The notes beneath the pieces were generated by a model that saw only the letters and a list, made by a program, of their open reading frames with translations, had not been told where the DNA came from and searched no databases. This document shows positions 1 to 6,866 of a stretch of 6,920 nt of DNA, piece after piece. A program made the position numbers and the translations under genes. Position 1 is the first letter of the stretch. Each line of letters starts with the position of its first letter. Where the stretch lies: assembly GCA_003242195.1 (NCBI GenBank), contig QGUQ01000097.1, forward strand, positions 1 through 6,920, written 5' to 3'. The stretch comes from Bacillota bacterium. GTDB taxonomy: Bacteria > Bacillota > Sulfobacillia > Thermaerobacterales > Thermaerobacteraceae.

Positions 1-31
1 TCTCTGATGTAACATGGAACGTGTAGTGCAC
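1..31 (-). CDS. Probable start of a leftward gene, cut by the window edge
   Basis: Reading leftward, a GTG at 31-29 opens a frame that stays open to the window edge and gives MHYTFHVTSE. It is preceded by a perfect AAGGAGG at 46-40 with an 8-nt spacer. The same spacing precedes pepV, gerAA, gerAB and the VWA gene in this window, which is the main reason to believe in the start. The stretch is less GC-rich than its surroundings. Ten codons are too few to name a product, and I do not recognise one. If real, the gene is divergent from pepV and shares its upstream region. The call rests on the ribosome binding site and the open frame only, so it could be a chance match. Confidence 0.42.
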   Translation of the reverse strand, partial: MHYTFHVTSE

Positions 32-39
32 AGCGCCTA

Positions 40-46
40 CCTCCTT
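40..46 (-). promoter_or_regulatory. Ribosome binding site for the leftward gene at the left edge
   Basis: On the minus strand the sequence reads AAGGAGG, then 8 nt, then GTG. It is a full-strength anti-16S match and the sole reason for proposing the partial leftward gene at 31-1. Confidence 0.45.
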
Positions 47-234
47 GATGCTTGGCACCGTTCTCGTGACAGCAACACAGGTTCGCGAGTGCCCCGGCAC
101 GGGGAGACGGCGACAGGCCCGTGAACTGCCCGGAGCTGCGGTAGTATGCGCCTGCGCGAACGGGAGCATGCCTTGCCGCCGCCCGCGCGGCCCCGCGCGA
201 AGTCCTGGCAGGACGGAACCGGTAGCGGCAATGG
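47..234. other. Divergent intergenic region upstream of pepV
   Basis: No convincing reading frame lies here. An in-frame TAG at 223-225 bars any upstream extension of pepV. Two small perfect hairpins sit near the pepV side: 185-189 with 194-198 (GCGCG/CGCGC, 4-nt loop) and 202-206 with 210-214 (GTCCT/AGGAC, 3-nt loop). A possible rightward -10 box, TAGTAT, is at 142-147, but no good -35 box lies at the usual distance, so I do not call a promoter. If the left-edge gene is real, promoters for both directions should lie here. Confidence 0.4.
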
Positions 235-241
235 AAGGAGG
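235..241 (+). promoter_or_regulatory. Ribosome binding site that fixes the TTG start of pepV
   Basis: AAGGAGG lies 8 nt before the TTG at 250. No ATG, GTG or other TTG occurs in frame between the TAG at 223-225 and this TTG, so the site decides the start codon. Confidence 0.8.
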
Positions 242-249
242 CGTCGACG

Positions 250-1713
250 TTGGTCGGGTCGTCCGACACTCGCTTCACGGCCGAGCTGGATGCATGGATC
301 ACCGCAAAACAGGAGGAGATCGTCTCCGCCGTCCAGGAACTCTGCAGGATCCGCAGCGTGCAGGAGGCACCGGCGCCCGGGCAGCCTTTCGGGGCGGGTG
401 TGGCCGCGGCCCTGGACTGGGTGCGACGGCGGGCCGAAGCCTTCGGTTTCCGTACGCGGGATATCGACGGTTACGCCGTGGACGCGGAGATCGGGGAAGG
501 GGACGAATGGGTGGCGGTGCTGGCCCACGTGGACGTGGTGCCCGAGGGAACCGGCTGGACCTATCCGCCCTTCGGCGCCGAGATCCACGAGGGGAAGATC
601 TATGCCCGCGGAGCGATGGACGACAAGGGTCCGACCGTCGCGGCTCTCTACGCCATGAAGGCGGTGGCCGATCTGGCCCTGGCTCGGGGCGAGAAGTCCG
701 ACCGCCGGGTCCGCCTGATCGTCGGCGGCAACGAAGAAACCGGCTTTCAATGCGTGCGCCACTACTTCGCCCACAATTCGCAGCCGGCTCTGGGGTTCAG
801 CCCCGATGCCATGTTCCCCCTGGTCAATGCGGAAAAGGGCATCTGGACCTTCCGGCTCTCCTGCGAGATACCCGGCGAAGGGACGGCCGGCCCCGAGGCG
901 CCCGTGGGTCTACTCCGCCTGGAGGGCGGCGACCGGGTCAACGTGGTGCCCGACCGGGCGCTGGCCGAGCTGGATCTGGCCGGCTGTCCGGCGGACGAGC
1001 GTGCGGCACTGGCCCGCCGCCTGACCGACGGCGGGGGTCCTGGGCGCGCGCGGCTGGTCGCCCGGGTTGACGGCGAGCGCTTGGTGGTCGAGGCCCGGGG
1101 CGCCGCGGCCCATGCCATGCACCCCGAGAAGGGGATCAACGCAGTGACGGGCCTGCTGGCGGCCCTGTGCGACGCCCTGGGCGGGCGGCTGCCCGCCTAC
1201 CGGGCGCTGCGCTTCCTGGCCGAGGCGGGCGCGCGAACGGACGGCTCGGGTTTCGGCATCGCCATGGCAGACGAGGTGTCCGGCCCCCTGACCCTCAACC
1301 TCGGCGTCCTGCGTCTGGAGGGGCGGACCCTCATCGCCGATTGCAACGTTCGCTACCCCGTCACGGCTTCCGCCCAGACACTGGCGAACGCCGTCGTGGC
1401 GGCGCTGGCCGACACCGGCTGGCGCTTCGAGAGCCGGGAGGACATGCCGCCCCATCACGTTCCGGCCGACAGCGAGGTGGTGCAAAAACTCCTCGCCGTG
1501 TACCGGGAGGAAACGGGCGACGGGGACGCCCGGCCCCTGGCCATCGGCGGCGGCACCTACGCGCGGGTGTTGAAGAACGGCGTGGCCTTCGGACCTCTCT
1601 TTCCGGGACAACGGGAGGTGGCCCACGAGCCCAACGAGTTCTGGGCCATCGACGACCTCCTGCGCTGCACGCGCATCTACGCGCGGGCGATCTACCGGCT
1701 CATGTGGAAGTAA
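250..1713 (+). CDS. pepV: M20-family metal-dependent dipeptidase, PepV/Sapep type
   Basis: This is a 487-residue cytosolic peptidase of the M20 family, close to the roughly 470 residues usual for PepV. PepV/Sapep enzymes cleave dipeptides to free amino acids using two Zn or Mn ions. The active-site residues are all visible. His93 and Asp95 lie in AHVDVVP, and the bridging Asp124 lies in RGAMDDKGP. The catalytic Glu162 and metal-binding Glu163 lie in GGNEETG. Asp186 lies in FSPDAMFP, His288 in AAHAMHPEKGINA (the lid-domain His that stabilises the intermediate in PepV), and His459 in EVAHEPNEFW. The catalytic domain is split by the lid domain, as expected for PepV. No signal peptide is seen. 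The start is TTG, set by an AAGGAGG 8 nt upstream and an in-frame stop at 223-225. The gene is convergent with gerAC and probably transcribed alone. Dipeptide substrate preference cannot be read from sequence. The family call is very sure and the PepV/Sapep subgroup is likely. Confidence 0.93.
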   Translation: MVGSSDTRFTAELDAWITAKQEEIVSAVQELCRIRSVQEAPAPGQPFGAGVAAALDWVRRRAEAFGFRTRDIDGYAVDAEIGEGDEWVAVLAHVDVVPEGTGWTYPPFGAEIHEGKIYARGAMDDKGPTVAALYAMKAVADLALARGEKSDRRVRLIVGGNEETGFQCVRHYFAHNSQPALGFSPDAMFPLVNAEKGIWTFRLSCEIPGEGTAGPEAPVGLLRLEGGDRVNVVPDRALAELDLAGCPADERAALARRLTDGGGPGRARLVARVDGERLVVEARGAAAHAMHPEKGINAVTGLLAALCDALGGRLPAYRALRFLAEAGARTDGSGFGIAMADEVSGPLTLNLGVLRLEGRTLIADCNVRYPVTASAQTLANAVVAALADTGWRFESREDMPPHHVPADSEVVQKLLAVYREETGDGDARPLAIGGGTYARVLKNGVAFGPLFPGQREVAHEPNEFWAIDDLLRCTRIYARAIYRLMWK

Positions 1714-1718
1714 CCCGT

Positions 1719-1762
1719 GCCCCGGTCTTCGGGGCCCCGGGAGCGGCGCGCCCTTCCCGCTC
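1719..1762. terminator. Possible transcription-end hairpins between pepV and gerAC
   Basis: Two small GC-rich hairpins fill the convergent spacer. One pairs 1719-1724 with 1730-1735 (GCCCCG/CGGGGC, 5-nt loop). The other pairs 1741-1746 with 1757-1762 (GAGCGG/CCGCTC, 10-nt loop). Neither is followed by a T tract on either strand, so they are not textbook intrinsic terminators. Their position between two gene ends is the main support. In such GC-rich DNA short inverted repeats are common by chance. Confidence 0.3.
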
Positions 1763-1794
1763 GTCGTGACGCGTCGAGCATCCCATCCACTGCC

Positions 1795-2964
1795 TCACGG
1801 CGCGCGATTCGTCATTCCATAGCTGCGTAGCTTGAAACGGACATCCAAGGTGATGGGGAGGTCGGCGAGGAGTTCGGGCCACCGGTCCTCTACCCCATGC
1901 CAGGCTTGCGGGTTGGTCCGGTGCAGCGTATTACCGAACCCAACCGGGTCCACACCGAGGTCCCGTATCACCTTAAGCGCCAGTTGTGCCTCGCGGCGGA
2001 TCTCGGCGGCTGCGGCGCGGGCCACCCGGGCGGCACTCTCCGGGTTGGGACCTTCCCGGCAGCGCCACTCGAACACATCGGCTTCGGCGGCGATGCGCAC
2101 CCGGGCCTGCGGGCCGTGCCCATCGTCGCTGGTTTGCACCCGCGATCTGGTCTTATAGACCTGGAGAGCGACCGTTGCTTCACGGGATGCGCTCCCATCC
2201 GGGCAGGGGGCCTGCAGGGTGAAGGGGGGCATCTCGCCCCGCAGGAACAACAGACCCCGATCCGCGGGTGGCTCCACGAACCCCACAAGGCGGTCGCCTC
2301 GGAAGAGCGCGATGCCACTCGGCTCGGGAATGACGGTGCCCCTGGGCTGGGTGACGGGCTTCACCACGGGCAGGTGAGGGTCGAGACCGGGAGTCCCGAG
2401 CCAGCGCAGGAAGGTGTTGACGTCCACCGGGATGACCGTTCCCGGCCGCAGGCGGCGGCTGATGTTGTCAAAGGACCGGGCGAGGGAGCGCTCGAGGGCG
2501 GGATGAAACCGGTCCAGCACTTTTGAGGCTTCGCCGCGGGTGACATAAAGGTGGCTCCGCCGTTCGATCTGGTAGCGTCGGGAGGCGAAGTCCAGGACGC
2601 GACGCAGGCCTGATCGGGCGGTCTCCTCTCCGACCAGGATGTGATCCGCGTGGGACCAGCGTACTTCGCGCGGGATCACCGTTTCCAGCGCCTCGGCGGC
2701 GATGACGGGCGAGGGCCCGGTCGCCGTCCTAATGGATCCGCCGGCTCGTGACGGGCTCCCGCCTCCGCCACTCAGAGGCGGGGGCGTGACCTCTTCCGGT
2801 GCCGGCACGACCACCGACCACCGGTACTGGCCCTCCGGCGTGCGGTCCAGGGCCACCACGGTGAGCATGGCAACGTCGTTCACCTCGCTCTGGCTCCAGC
2901 AACCAGCCAGGACGCAACCCGCCAGCAGCACGGCCAGTCCGCTCGTTACCCTTGCCCGCCACAC
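1795..2964 (-). CDS. gerAC: Spore germinant receptor C subunit, GerAC family lipoprotein
   Basis: This 389-residue protein is the C subunit of a GerA-type receptor, a lipoprotein on the outer face of the spore inner membrane. Residues 1-22 form a lipoprotein signal peptide (two Arg, a hydrophobic stretch, then LAGC) with Cys22 as the lipidated residue. It is followed by the family-typical CWSQSEVND, where most members have GCW-D-xx-E-I/V-N/D. A glycine/proline-rich stretch spans about residues 60-85. The middle carries the conserved SHADHILVGEETAR region, near 104-117. The C-terminal third is the GerAC domain: a long Ala/Arg/Glu-rich helix, then DPVGFGNTLHRTNPQAWHGVEDRWPELLADLPITLDVRFKLR-type sequence. 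The GTG start at 2964 follows a GGGGAGGAGG run at 2983-2974 with a 9-nt spacer, and lies 4 nt after the gerAB stop. It is the last gene of the operon. Which of the GerA/GerB/GerK paralogues it matches cannot be told. Confidence 0.93.
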   Translation of the reverse strand: MWRARVTSGLAVLLAGCVLAGCWSQSEVNDVAMLTVVALDRTPEGQYRWSVVVPAPEEVTPPPLSGGGGSPSRAGGSIRTATGPSPVIAAEALETVIPREVRWSHADHILVGEETARSGLRRVLDFASRRYQIERRSHLYVTRGEASKVLDRFHPALERSLARSFDNISRRLRPGTVIPVDVNTFLRWLGTPGLDPHLPVVKPVTQPRGTVIPEPSGIALFRGDRLVGFVEPPADRGLLFLRGEMPPFTLQAPCPDGSASREATVALQVYKTRSRVQTSDDGHGPQARVRIAAEADVFEWRCREGPNPESAARVARAAAAEIRREAQLALKVIRDLGVDPVGFGNTLHRTNPQAWHGVEDRWPELLADLPITLDVRFKLRSYGMTNRAP

Positions 2965-2968
2965 CGCT

Positions 2969-4060
2969 TCACGCCTCCTCCCCGGGGCCCTGCTGGTGGG
3001 GGCGGACCAAACCCAGGGCCAGGGAAATGAGCAACCCCGCCGTCCCGACGACGGGCCAGACGTTGAGGAGGTGGTATTGCAGCCGGCCTGTGTCGGGGAA
3101 CAGGATCAGGGCTACGGCGATGGCCAGTCCGGCCGTCGCGGCCCTGAAAGGGGTGTGCCAGCGGTCGGACAAGCCGAGTCCCTGTCTCAGGGCGAGGCCC
3201 GATGCATACGTAAACAGGGCGAGCTTGATGAAGATGCCGAGCAGCCAGGTAGAAAAAATCAGGGATTCCACCCTGGCCAGTACCGGTGCCAGCCGGACCA
3301 GCCGCATGGTGGCCAGGGTCGGGACCACCTCGCGGGCCGTCTCGTTGGGGCCCAGCACCGCCAGGTCGAGCGCGGTGGCGCCGGTGAGCACCAGGATGCA
3401 CGTGGCCGCCGCCAGCGGTAGTGCCCGGTTCATCCGGTTCGGATCACGGATGCCGTCGGCATAGAAGGTGAGCACGACGGCTTCGGACGTGGCGGCCGCC
3501 ACCAAGGGTATGGCCGCCACCACCCGACTCCACCCGAACTCCAGGATGGGGAACAGCTGGCCCACATCGACGTTGCGGGGGATCACCAGGATCAGGTTTC
3601 CCAACCCGGCCAGCAGCATGACGGGGGCCAGGAGGATGGCCGTGCGGGCGATCACCTCGCGACCGTAGGCTGCGGGAGCCAGGGCGGCCAGCATCAGGCC
3701 GCCGTGGAAGACGACGGCCGGGGTTTCCGGGTAGATGGAGACCATCACGCCCACCGTCTCCCCCAGGACGATCCCGGCGTGATACACAGCAAACGCGGCG
3801 AGCAACAGCCCGGTGGGAATGCGCAGCACCGGGCTCCGGGCGGCTCGATCGAGGGGAGTCAGGCCGGGCAGGTAGTAGATCCGGAGCCAGCCAAGAACGA
3901 CCAGTGCTATCAACGGTATACCGGCAGGAATCACCAACCACGCGTCGCGCCCGGCTACGCCGGTCATGAGGTTGGGAAAGAAGAAAATCAACGATGATAC
4001 GATCATGATCACCGTCAGCACGCCGACGGAGTGCGCGTCGACCTGGTCCCGCCGCTGCAT
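2969..4060 (-). CDS. gerAB: Spore germinant receptor B subunit, GerAB-type permease
   Basis: This 363-residue integral membrane protein has about ten hydrophobic segments. It belongs to the GerAB spore germination permease family of the amino acid-polyamine-organocation (APC) superfamily and has the usual family length. In characterised receptors the B subunit binds the nutrient germinant. Family marks include LFPILEFGW near the middle, followed by a helix with TSEAVVLTFYADGI, and RVESLIFSTWLLGIFIKLALFTYASGLALRQ in the C-terminal half. The start is the ATG at 4060-4058, where the last base of the gerAA stop overlaps the first base of the start (TGATG). A GGGAGG at 4074-4069 lies 8 nt upstream. 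The frame stays open far upstream, to 4933, but that extension is Arg/Pro/Gly-rich shadow of gerAA and carries no family sequence. The stop is 4 nt before gerAC. The germinant cannot be predicted. Confidence 0.94.
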   Translation of the reverse strand: MQRRDQVDAHSVGVLTVIMIVSSLIFFFPNLMTGVAGRDAWLVIPAGIPLIALVVLGWLRIYYLPGLTPLDRAARSPVLRIPTGLLLAAFAVYHAGIVLGETVGVMVSIYPETPAVVFHGGLMLAALAPAAYGREVIARTAILLAPVMLLAGLGNLILVIPRNVDVGQLFPILEFGWSRVVAAIPLVAAATSEAVVLTFYADGIRDPNRMNRALPLAAATCILVLTGATALDLAVLGPNETAREVVPTLATMRLVRLAPVLARVESLIFSTWLLGIFIKLALFTYASGLALRQGLGLSDRWHTPFRAATAGLAIAVALILFPDTGRLQYHLLNVWPVVGTAGLLISLALGLVRPHQQGPGEEA

Positions 4061-5676
4061 CAGGGACGCCTCCCGGAGGCGGGGGCCCTTGCCCCGCCTT
4101 TCTGGTCGGTGCCAATCAGGGGGGGCTGGCCCTTCTGAATCAGCCAGGGTGCGCGGATGAGCACGTCTTCCTGCCCCCGCGGGCGCATCGGGGCTATGGG
4201 GGCCAGGTAGGGAACGCCCAGGGAGCGGAGGGAGGCCATGTGGGCCACCAGCACCAGGGAGGCCATGGCCAGGCCGAACAGGCCCAGGGTGGCGGCGGCA
4301 ATCAATAGCACGTAATTCATGATCCGGAACGGGATGGCGGTTGTGAACGCGGGCACTACGAAGGCGCCCACCGCGCTCGCACCGATGATGATGAGTGTGG
4401 GGGCGGTGACCAGGCCGGCGCGCACCGCGGTGTCCCCGATGACCAGGCCGCCGACGATGGTCAGTGCCCCGCCGATCTGACGCGGCAAGCGCGTGCTGGC
4501 CTCGCGGATCAGGTCGAAGAACAGGGCGAGGCCCAGCGCTTCCACCACGGTAGGCAGCGGAAGCCCCTCCCTCGACGCGGCCAGGCTGAACAGGAACTCG
4601 CGCGGGATGAGCTCCTGGTTGTAGGTGGAGATCGCCACGTAGAAGGGCAGGCCCAGGGTCATGAGCAGGACGGCTCCCAGCCGCAAGAGCCGCAGGGTCG
4701 TGGCAAAGGGCCAGCGCAGGTAGTAGTCGTCCGGGGACTGGAGCAGGTCCCAGAACTGCAGGGGCACGATGACGGCGAAGGGAGTGCCGTCGACCAGCAC
4801 CACCACCCGCCCCTCGCTGAGGGCCGCGGCGCAGACGTCGGGTCGCTCCGTCGTGCGCACCTGGGGGAAGAAGGACAGGGACCGGTCCTCCAGGAGGGCC
4901 TCGACCTGCTGTTCCGAGAAGACCATGTCCCATGGTGCCGCCGCCAGCCGCCGGCGTACCTCGGCCACGGTACCGGGATCGGCCCGGCCCGTGATGTGCA
5001 GCACGGCCACCCGGGTGCGGCTGATCCGGCCGGCGGTGAGCTCGTCGACGCGGAGCAGCGAGCTTCGCACCCGGCGCCGGATCGCGGCCGTGTTCACCCG
5101 CAAGACCTCGATGAAGGACTCCCGCGGCCCGCCGACCGTCCCTTCCGTGGCGGGGTCATTGATGCTCCGGTGCTCGAATTCCCGGACCTCCACGACCCAG
5201 GCCCGAGCCAGGCCATCTACGTGGAGCAGCGCGTAGCCATCCAGCACGGATTCGACGACCCGGCCCATGTCATGGACCGGCCGGACCGTCCCTTCAGGCA
5301 GACCCGGGCCGTCCAGCCATCGGGCAAGGGTGGCCGGGGAGGTCGTGGGAGCCCGCTCCAGCAAAGGCCTTAGAACGAAGTCGTTGAGCAGGGCGTCCCC
5401 GGCCATTCCGTCCAGGGCGACCACGAGGACTTCCACGCGCCGGCCCAGCCGCAACTGGCGGAACTTCACGTCCGCCGACTTGCCGAAGGCATCCTCGAGG
5501 AGGCGTACCATGTCCGGAGTCCGGGCCGGCACGGAGTGGTGCAGAGCCAGTTCTGCCAGCCAGCTTTCGATCTCCCCGCCCGTCGCTTCCAGGTGCTCGC
5601 GAAGGGCGGTGACCGGCGGCTCTTTCAATGGTCGTTTCTGAAAAGGCAGAGGCTGGCTAAGAAAGTTGGCAGGCAT
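4060..5676 (-). CDS. gerAA: Spore germinant receptor A subunit, GerAA family
   Basis: This is the A subunit of the receptor, 538 residues from the chosen start. About residues 15-290 form the soluble N-terminal region, with LREHLEATGGEIESWL at the front, an EDAFGKSADVKFRQLRLG segment, and a DGMAGDALLNDFVLRPLL segment matching the family's DG-V-D-x-x-I-N-x-x-L-x-PL pattern. Then come the family hallmarks VVVLVDGTPFAVIVPLQFWDLLQSPDDYYLRW, NQELIPREFLFSLAASREGLPLPTVVEAL, RLPRQIGGALTIVGGLVIGD and SLRSLGVPYLAPIAP, with roughly five or six membrane helices in the C-terminal half (from about residue 327). The ATG at 5676 has GGGGGA at 5690-5685 with an 8-nt spacer. A GTG sits directly before it (5679), and an in-frame ATG at 5736 would add 20 Arg/Pro-rich residues. 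I prefer 5676 because the added residues look non-coding. It is the first gene of the operon, overlapping gerAB by one base. Confidence 0.93.
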   Translation of the reverse strand: MPANFLSQPLPFQKRPLKEPPVTALREHLEATGGEIESWLAELALHHSVPARTPDMVRLLEDAFGKSADVKFRQLRLGRRVEVLVVALDGMAGDALLNDFVLRPLLERAPTTSPATLARWLDGPGLPEGTVRPVHDMGRVVESVLDGYALLHVDGLARAWVVEVREFEHRSINDPATEGTVGGPRESFIEVLRVNTAAIRRRVRSSLLRVDELTAGRISRTRVAVLHITGRADPGTVAEVRRRLAAAPWDMVFSEQQVEALLEDRSLSFFPQVRTTERPDVCAAALSEGRVVVLVDGTPFAVIVPLQFWDLLQSPDDYYLRWPFATTLRLLRLGAVLLMTLGLPFYVAISTYNQELIPREFLFSLAASREGLPLPTVVEALGLALFFDLIREASTRLPRQIGGALTIVGGLVIGDTAVRAGLVTAPTLIIIGASAVGAFVVPAFTTAIPFRIMNYVLLIAAATLGLFGLAMASLVLVAHMASLRSLGVPYLAPIAPMRPRGQEDVLIRAPWLIQKGQPPLIGTDQKGGARAPASGRRP

Positions 5677-5712
5677 CACGGCTTTCCCCCGGCTCGCAGG
5701 AGGTCGCCGGGC

Positions 5713-5733
5713 CGGCCGGCCTTCCACCGGCCG
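5713..5733. repeat. Inverted repeat in the gerAA leader
   Basis: CGGCCGG at 5713-5719 is the perfect inverted complement of CCGGCCG at 5727-5733, with a 7-nt loop. It would fold in the 5' leader of a ger transcript, about 22 nt ahead of the proposed ribosome binding site. No T tract follows it. It could influence translation or early termination, or be a by-product of the GC content. Confidence 0.35.
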
Positions 5734-5813
5734 CATCCCCGGCGCCCCCGGCTTGGAGTCCGCCCCGTGGATGCGACACCCATGGGAGCCGGCAAGTTGG
5801 CTGGTTCTTCGGG

Positions 5814-5843
5814 TAACGTGATCCGCCGGGGAAGGCGATATGC
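5814..5843 (-). promoter_or_regulatory. Candidate forespore sigma-G promoter of the ger operon
   Basis: On the minus strand, GCATA (5843-5839) is followed by exactly 18 nt and then CACGTTA (5820-5814). As I recall it, the Bacillus sigma-G consensus is roughly GmATR, 18 nt, CATnmTA. The -35 box fits fully and the -10 box fits at the outer CA and TA positions. B. subtilis ger receptor operons are transcribed by sigma-G in the forespore, so both position and orientation make sense. Transcription would start near 5807, giving a leader of about 130 nt before the ATG at 5676. No start-site data support it, and the match was found by eye. Confidence 0.42.
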
Positions 5844-5845
5844 AT

Positions 5846-5855
5846 GGCAGCTGCC
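5846..5855. repeat. 10-bp perfect palindrome upstream of the ger promoter candidate
   Basis: GGCAGCTGCC is a perfect palindrome lying just beyond the -35 side of the sigma-G candidate. It partly adjoins a second short palindrome, ATGCAT (5840-5845). It could be a binding site for a dimeric regulator acting on gerAA, on the rightward VWA gene, or on both. One isolated 10-bp palindrome is weak evidence. Confidence 0.25.
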
Positions 5856-5939
5856 GCTACCACGCGGTGCGGTTGGGGCCGCGATCCCGCCGCGCCAAGA
5901 GGATCGCCTGCCGGACCGGCGAAATAGGGGGCAAACGGC

Positions 5940-6866
5940 GTGGGGGGCAACATGACACGGGAGACCGTCACGGGAGCACGACACGGGAAGCGGGAAGGGC
6001 CGCGCAACCTGCGCGACCGGGTGATCCACCTGGCTCGGCGGCTCCGGTCGGCGGGCGTGCGCGTCACCCCGGGCGACGTGGTGGCGAGCCTCCAGGCGCT
6101 GGCGACGGTGGACCTGGGGGACCCCGGCGACGTGCGGCACGCGCTGCGGCTCACCCTGGCCCACCGGGTGGAAGACCTCCCCGCCGTCGACCGGCTGGTG
6201 GAGGAACTGCTCTGGGGTACGCGGCCGCGGGGAGGGGGCGACGGTGCCCCGGAAGCCGTCGGCTGGTACGACCCCGAGGCCCAGGCGCCTGCGGAGGATG
6301 CCGATTCGCCGGACCAACATCCCGCCGGCGGGCCGGATTCCGGCGGGGGGAGCGGCGAGCCCGGTGCCGAGGGCGACTCTGACGACGGGGACGCGCCGGG
6401 AGATTCACAGCAGGAGAGCCGGGAGCCGCCGCCCGATGACGAGGCGGAATGGGTGGAGGCCATCCTGGTGGCCGCCGTGGGTGCGCCGGCCGGTTCTTCG
6501 GCAGAAGACCCGCCCGGCGAGCCGGGGGACGCGGGTGCGGCGCGCCACGACGAGTCCGCCCCTGGTGGCGGCCTCCCCGGGGGATACAGCCGCCTGGCGG
6601 TGTTGACCCGGCGGGACCTGCGGGACGTCCCGCCCGAGGACCAGCGCCGGTTGGAGGAGATCGCCGCCCGTATCGGGGCCATCCTGGCCACCCGCGTGTC
6701 GCGGCGTTACCGCCGCCATCGCACCGGCCGCATCGACGGGCGGCGGGCGTTGCGGGAGGCCGGCCGCCGCGCCGGCGACCTGGTTCGCTGGCCGCGGCTG
6801 CGCCGGCGGGGGCGGACCCCCCCCCTGGTCTGCGCCCTGGACGTCTCGGGCCCCATGGGCGTCTAA
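5940..6866 (+). CDS. CoxE-like VWA domain protein, 3' end interrupted near the contig edge
   Basis: The frame codes 308 residues of a CoxE-like VWA protein; these are often paired with MoxR-type AAA+ ATPases in assembling metal or enzyme centres. Residues about 22-93 are the conserved helical N-terminal domain (LARRLRSAGVRVTPGDVVASLQAL, then DVRHALRLTLAHRVEDLPAVDRL). Residues about 94-215 are a Gly/Pro/Asp/Glu-rich linker. Residues 216-308 lead into the VWA fold: YSRLAVLTRRDLRDVP, the Arg-rich TGRIDGRRALREAGR segment, then PPLVCALDVSG. The MIDAS motif should read DVSGSMG but reads DVSGPMG (Asp301, Ser303, Pro305). A TAA follows three codons later, just where the VWA domain should begin in earnest. 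Past the stop the same frame reads SHGFLGFF, as the family would, so the true gene very likely runs off the window. The GTG start follows AGGGGG at 5926-5931 with an 8-nt spacer; an ATG at 5952 is the alternative. It is divergent from the ger operon. Confidence 0.82.
   Translation: MGGNMTRETVTGARHGKREGPRNLRDRVIHLARRLRSAGVRVTPGDVVASLQALATVDLGDPGDVRHALRLTLAHRVEDLPAVDRLVEELLWGTRPRGGGDGAPEAVGWYDPEAQAPAEDADSPDQHPAGGPDSGGGSGEPGAEGDSDDGDAPGDSQQESREPPPDDEAEWVEAILVAAVGAPAGSSAEDPPGEPGDAGAARHDESAPGGGLPGGYSRLAVLTRRDLRDVPPEDQRRLEEIAARIGAILATRVSRRYRRHRTGRIDGRRALREAGRRAGDLVRWPRLRRRGRTPPLVCALDVSGPMGV

Noticed and set aside
37..774. A 245-residue minus-strand frame covering the pepV start region.
   Set aside because: It lies opposite the highly conserved N-terminal catalytic part of pepV and shows no domain of its own.
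2899..2964. Two lipobox-like sequences in the GerAC signal peptide (LAGC ending at Cys17 and LAGC ending at Cys22).
   Set aside because: Cys22 is followed by the conserved Trp and the family pattern, so it is the lipidated residue. The first match is a chance result of the Leu/Ala/Gly-rich signal core.
4061..4933. A long open frame that would extend gerAB upstream by 291 residues, making a 654-residue protein.
   Set aside because: It overlaps gerAA in another frame, is Arg/Pro/Gly-rich with no domain sequence, and GerAB proteins are about 365 residues long. The ATG at 4060 has its own ribosome binding site and a TGATG coupling to the gerAA stop.
250..5676. A functional link between the PepV dipeptidase and the germinant receptor, for example supplying amino acid germinants.
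   Set aside because: The genes are convergent and separately transcribed, and there is no evidence beyond being neighbours.
5677..5736. Start of gerAA at the upstream in-frame ATG at 5736.
   Set aside because: The 20 added residues are Arg/Pro-rich, overlap an inverted repeat and look non-coding. The ATG at 5676 has a GGGGGA site at 8 nt. The longer form is not fully excluded because GGGGG also lies 8 nt before 5736.
5657..6691. A 344-residue minus-strand frame opposite the VWA gene, and other long antisense frames.
   Set aside because: GC-rich DNA has few stop codons, so long shadow frames are expected. These are low-complexity Ser/Arg/Pro/Gly sequences with no recognisable family, while the opposite strand codes for a known one.
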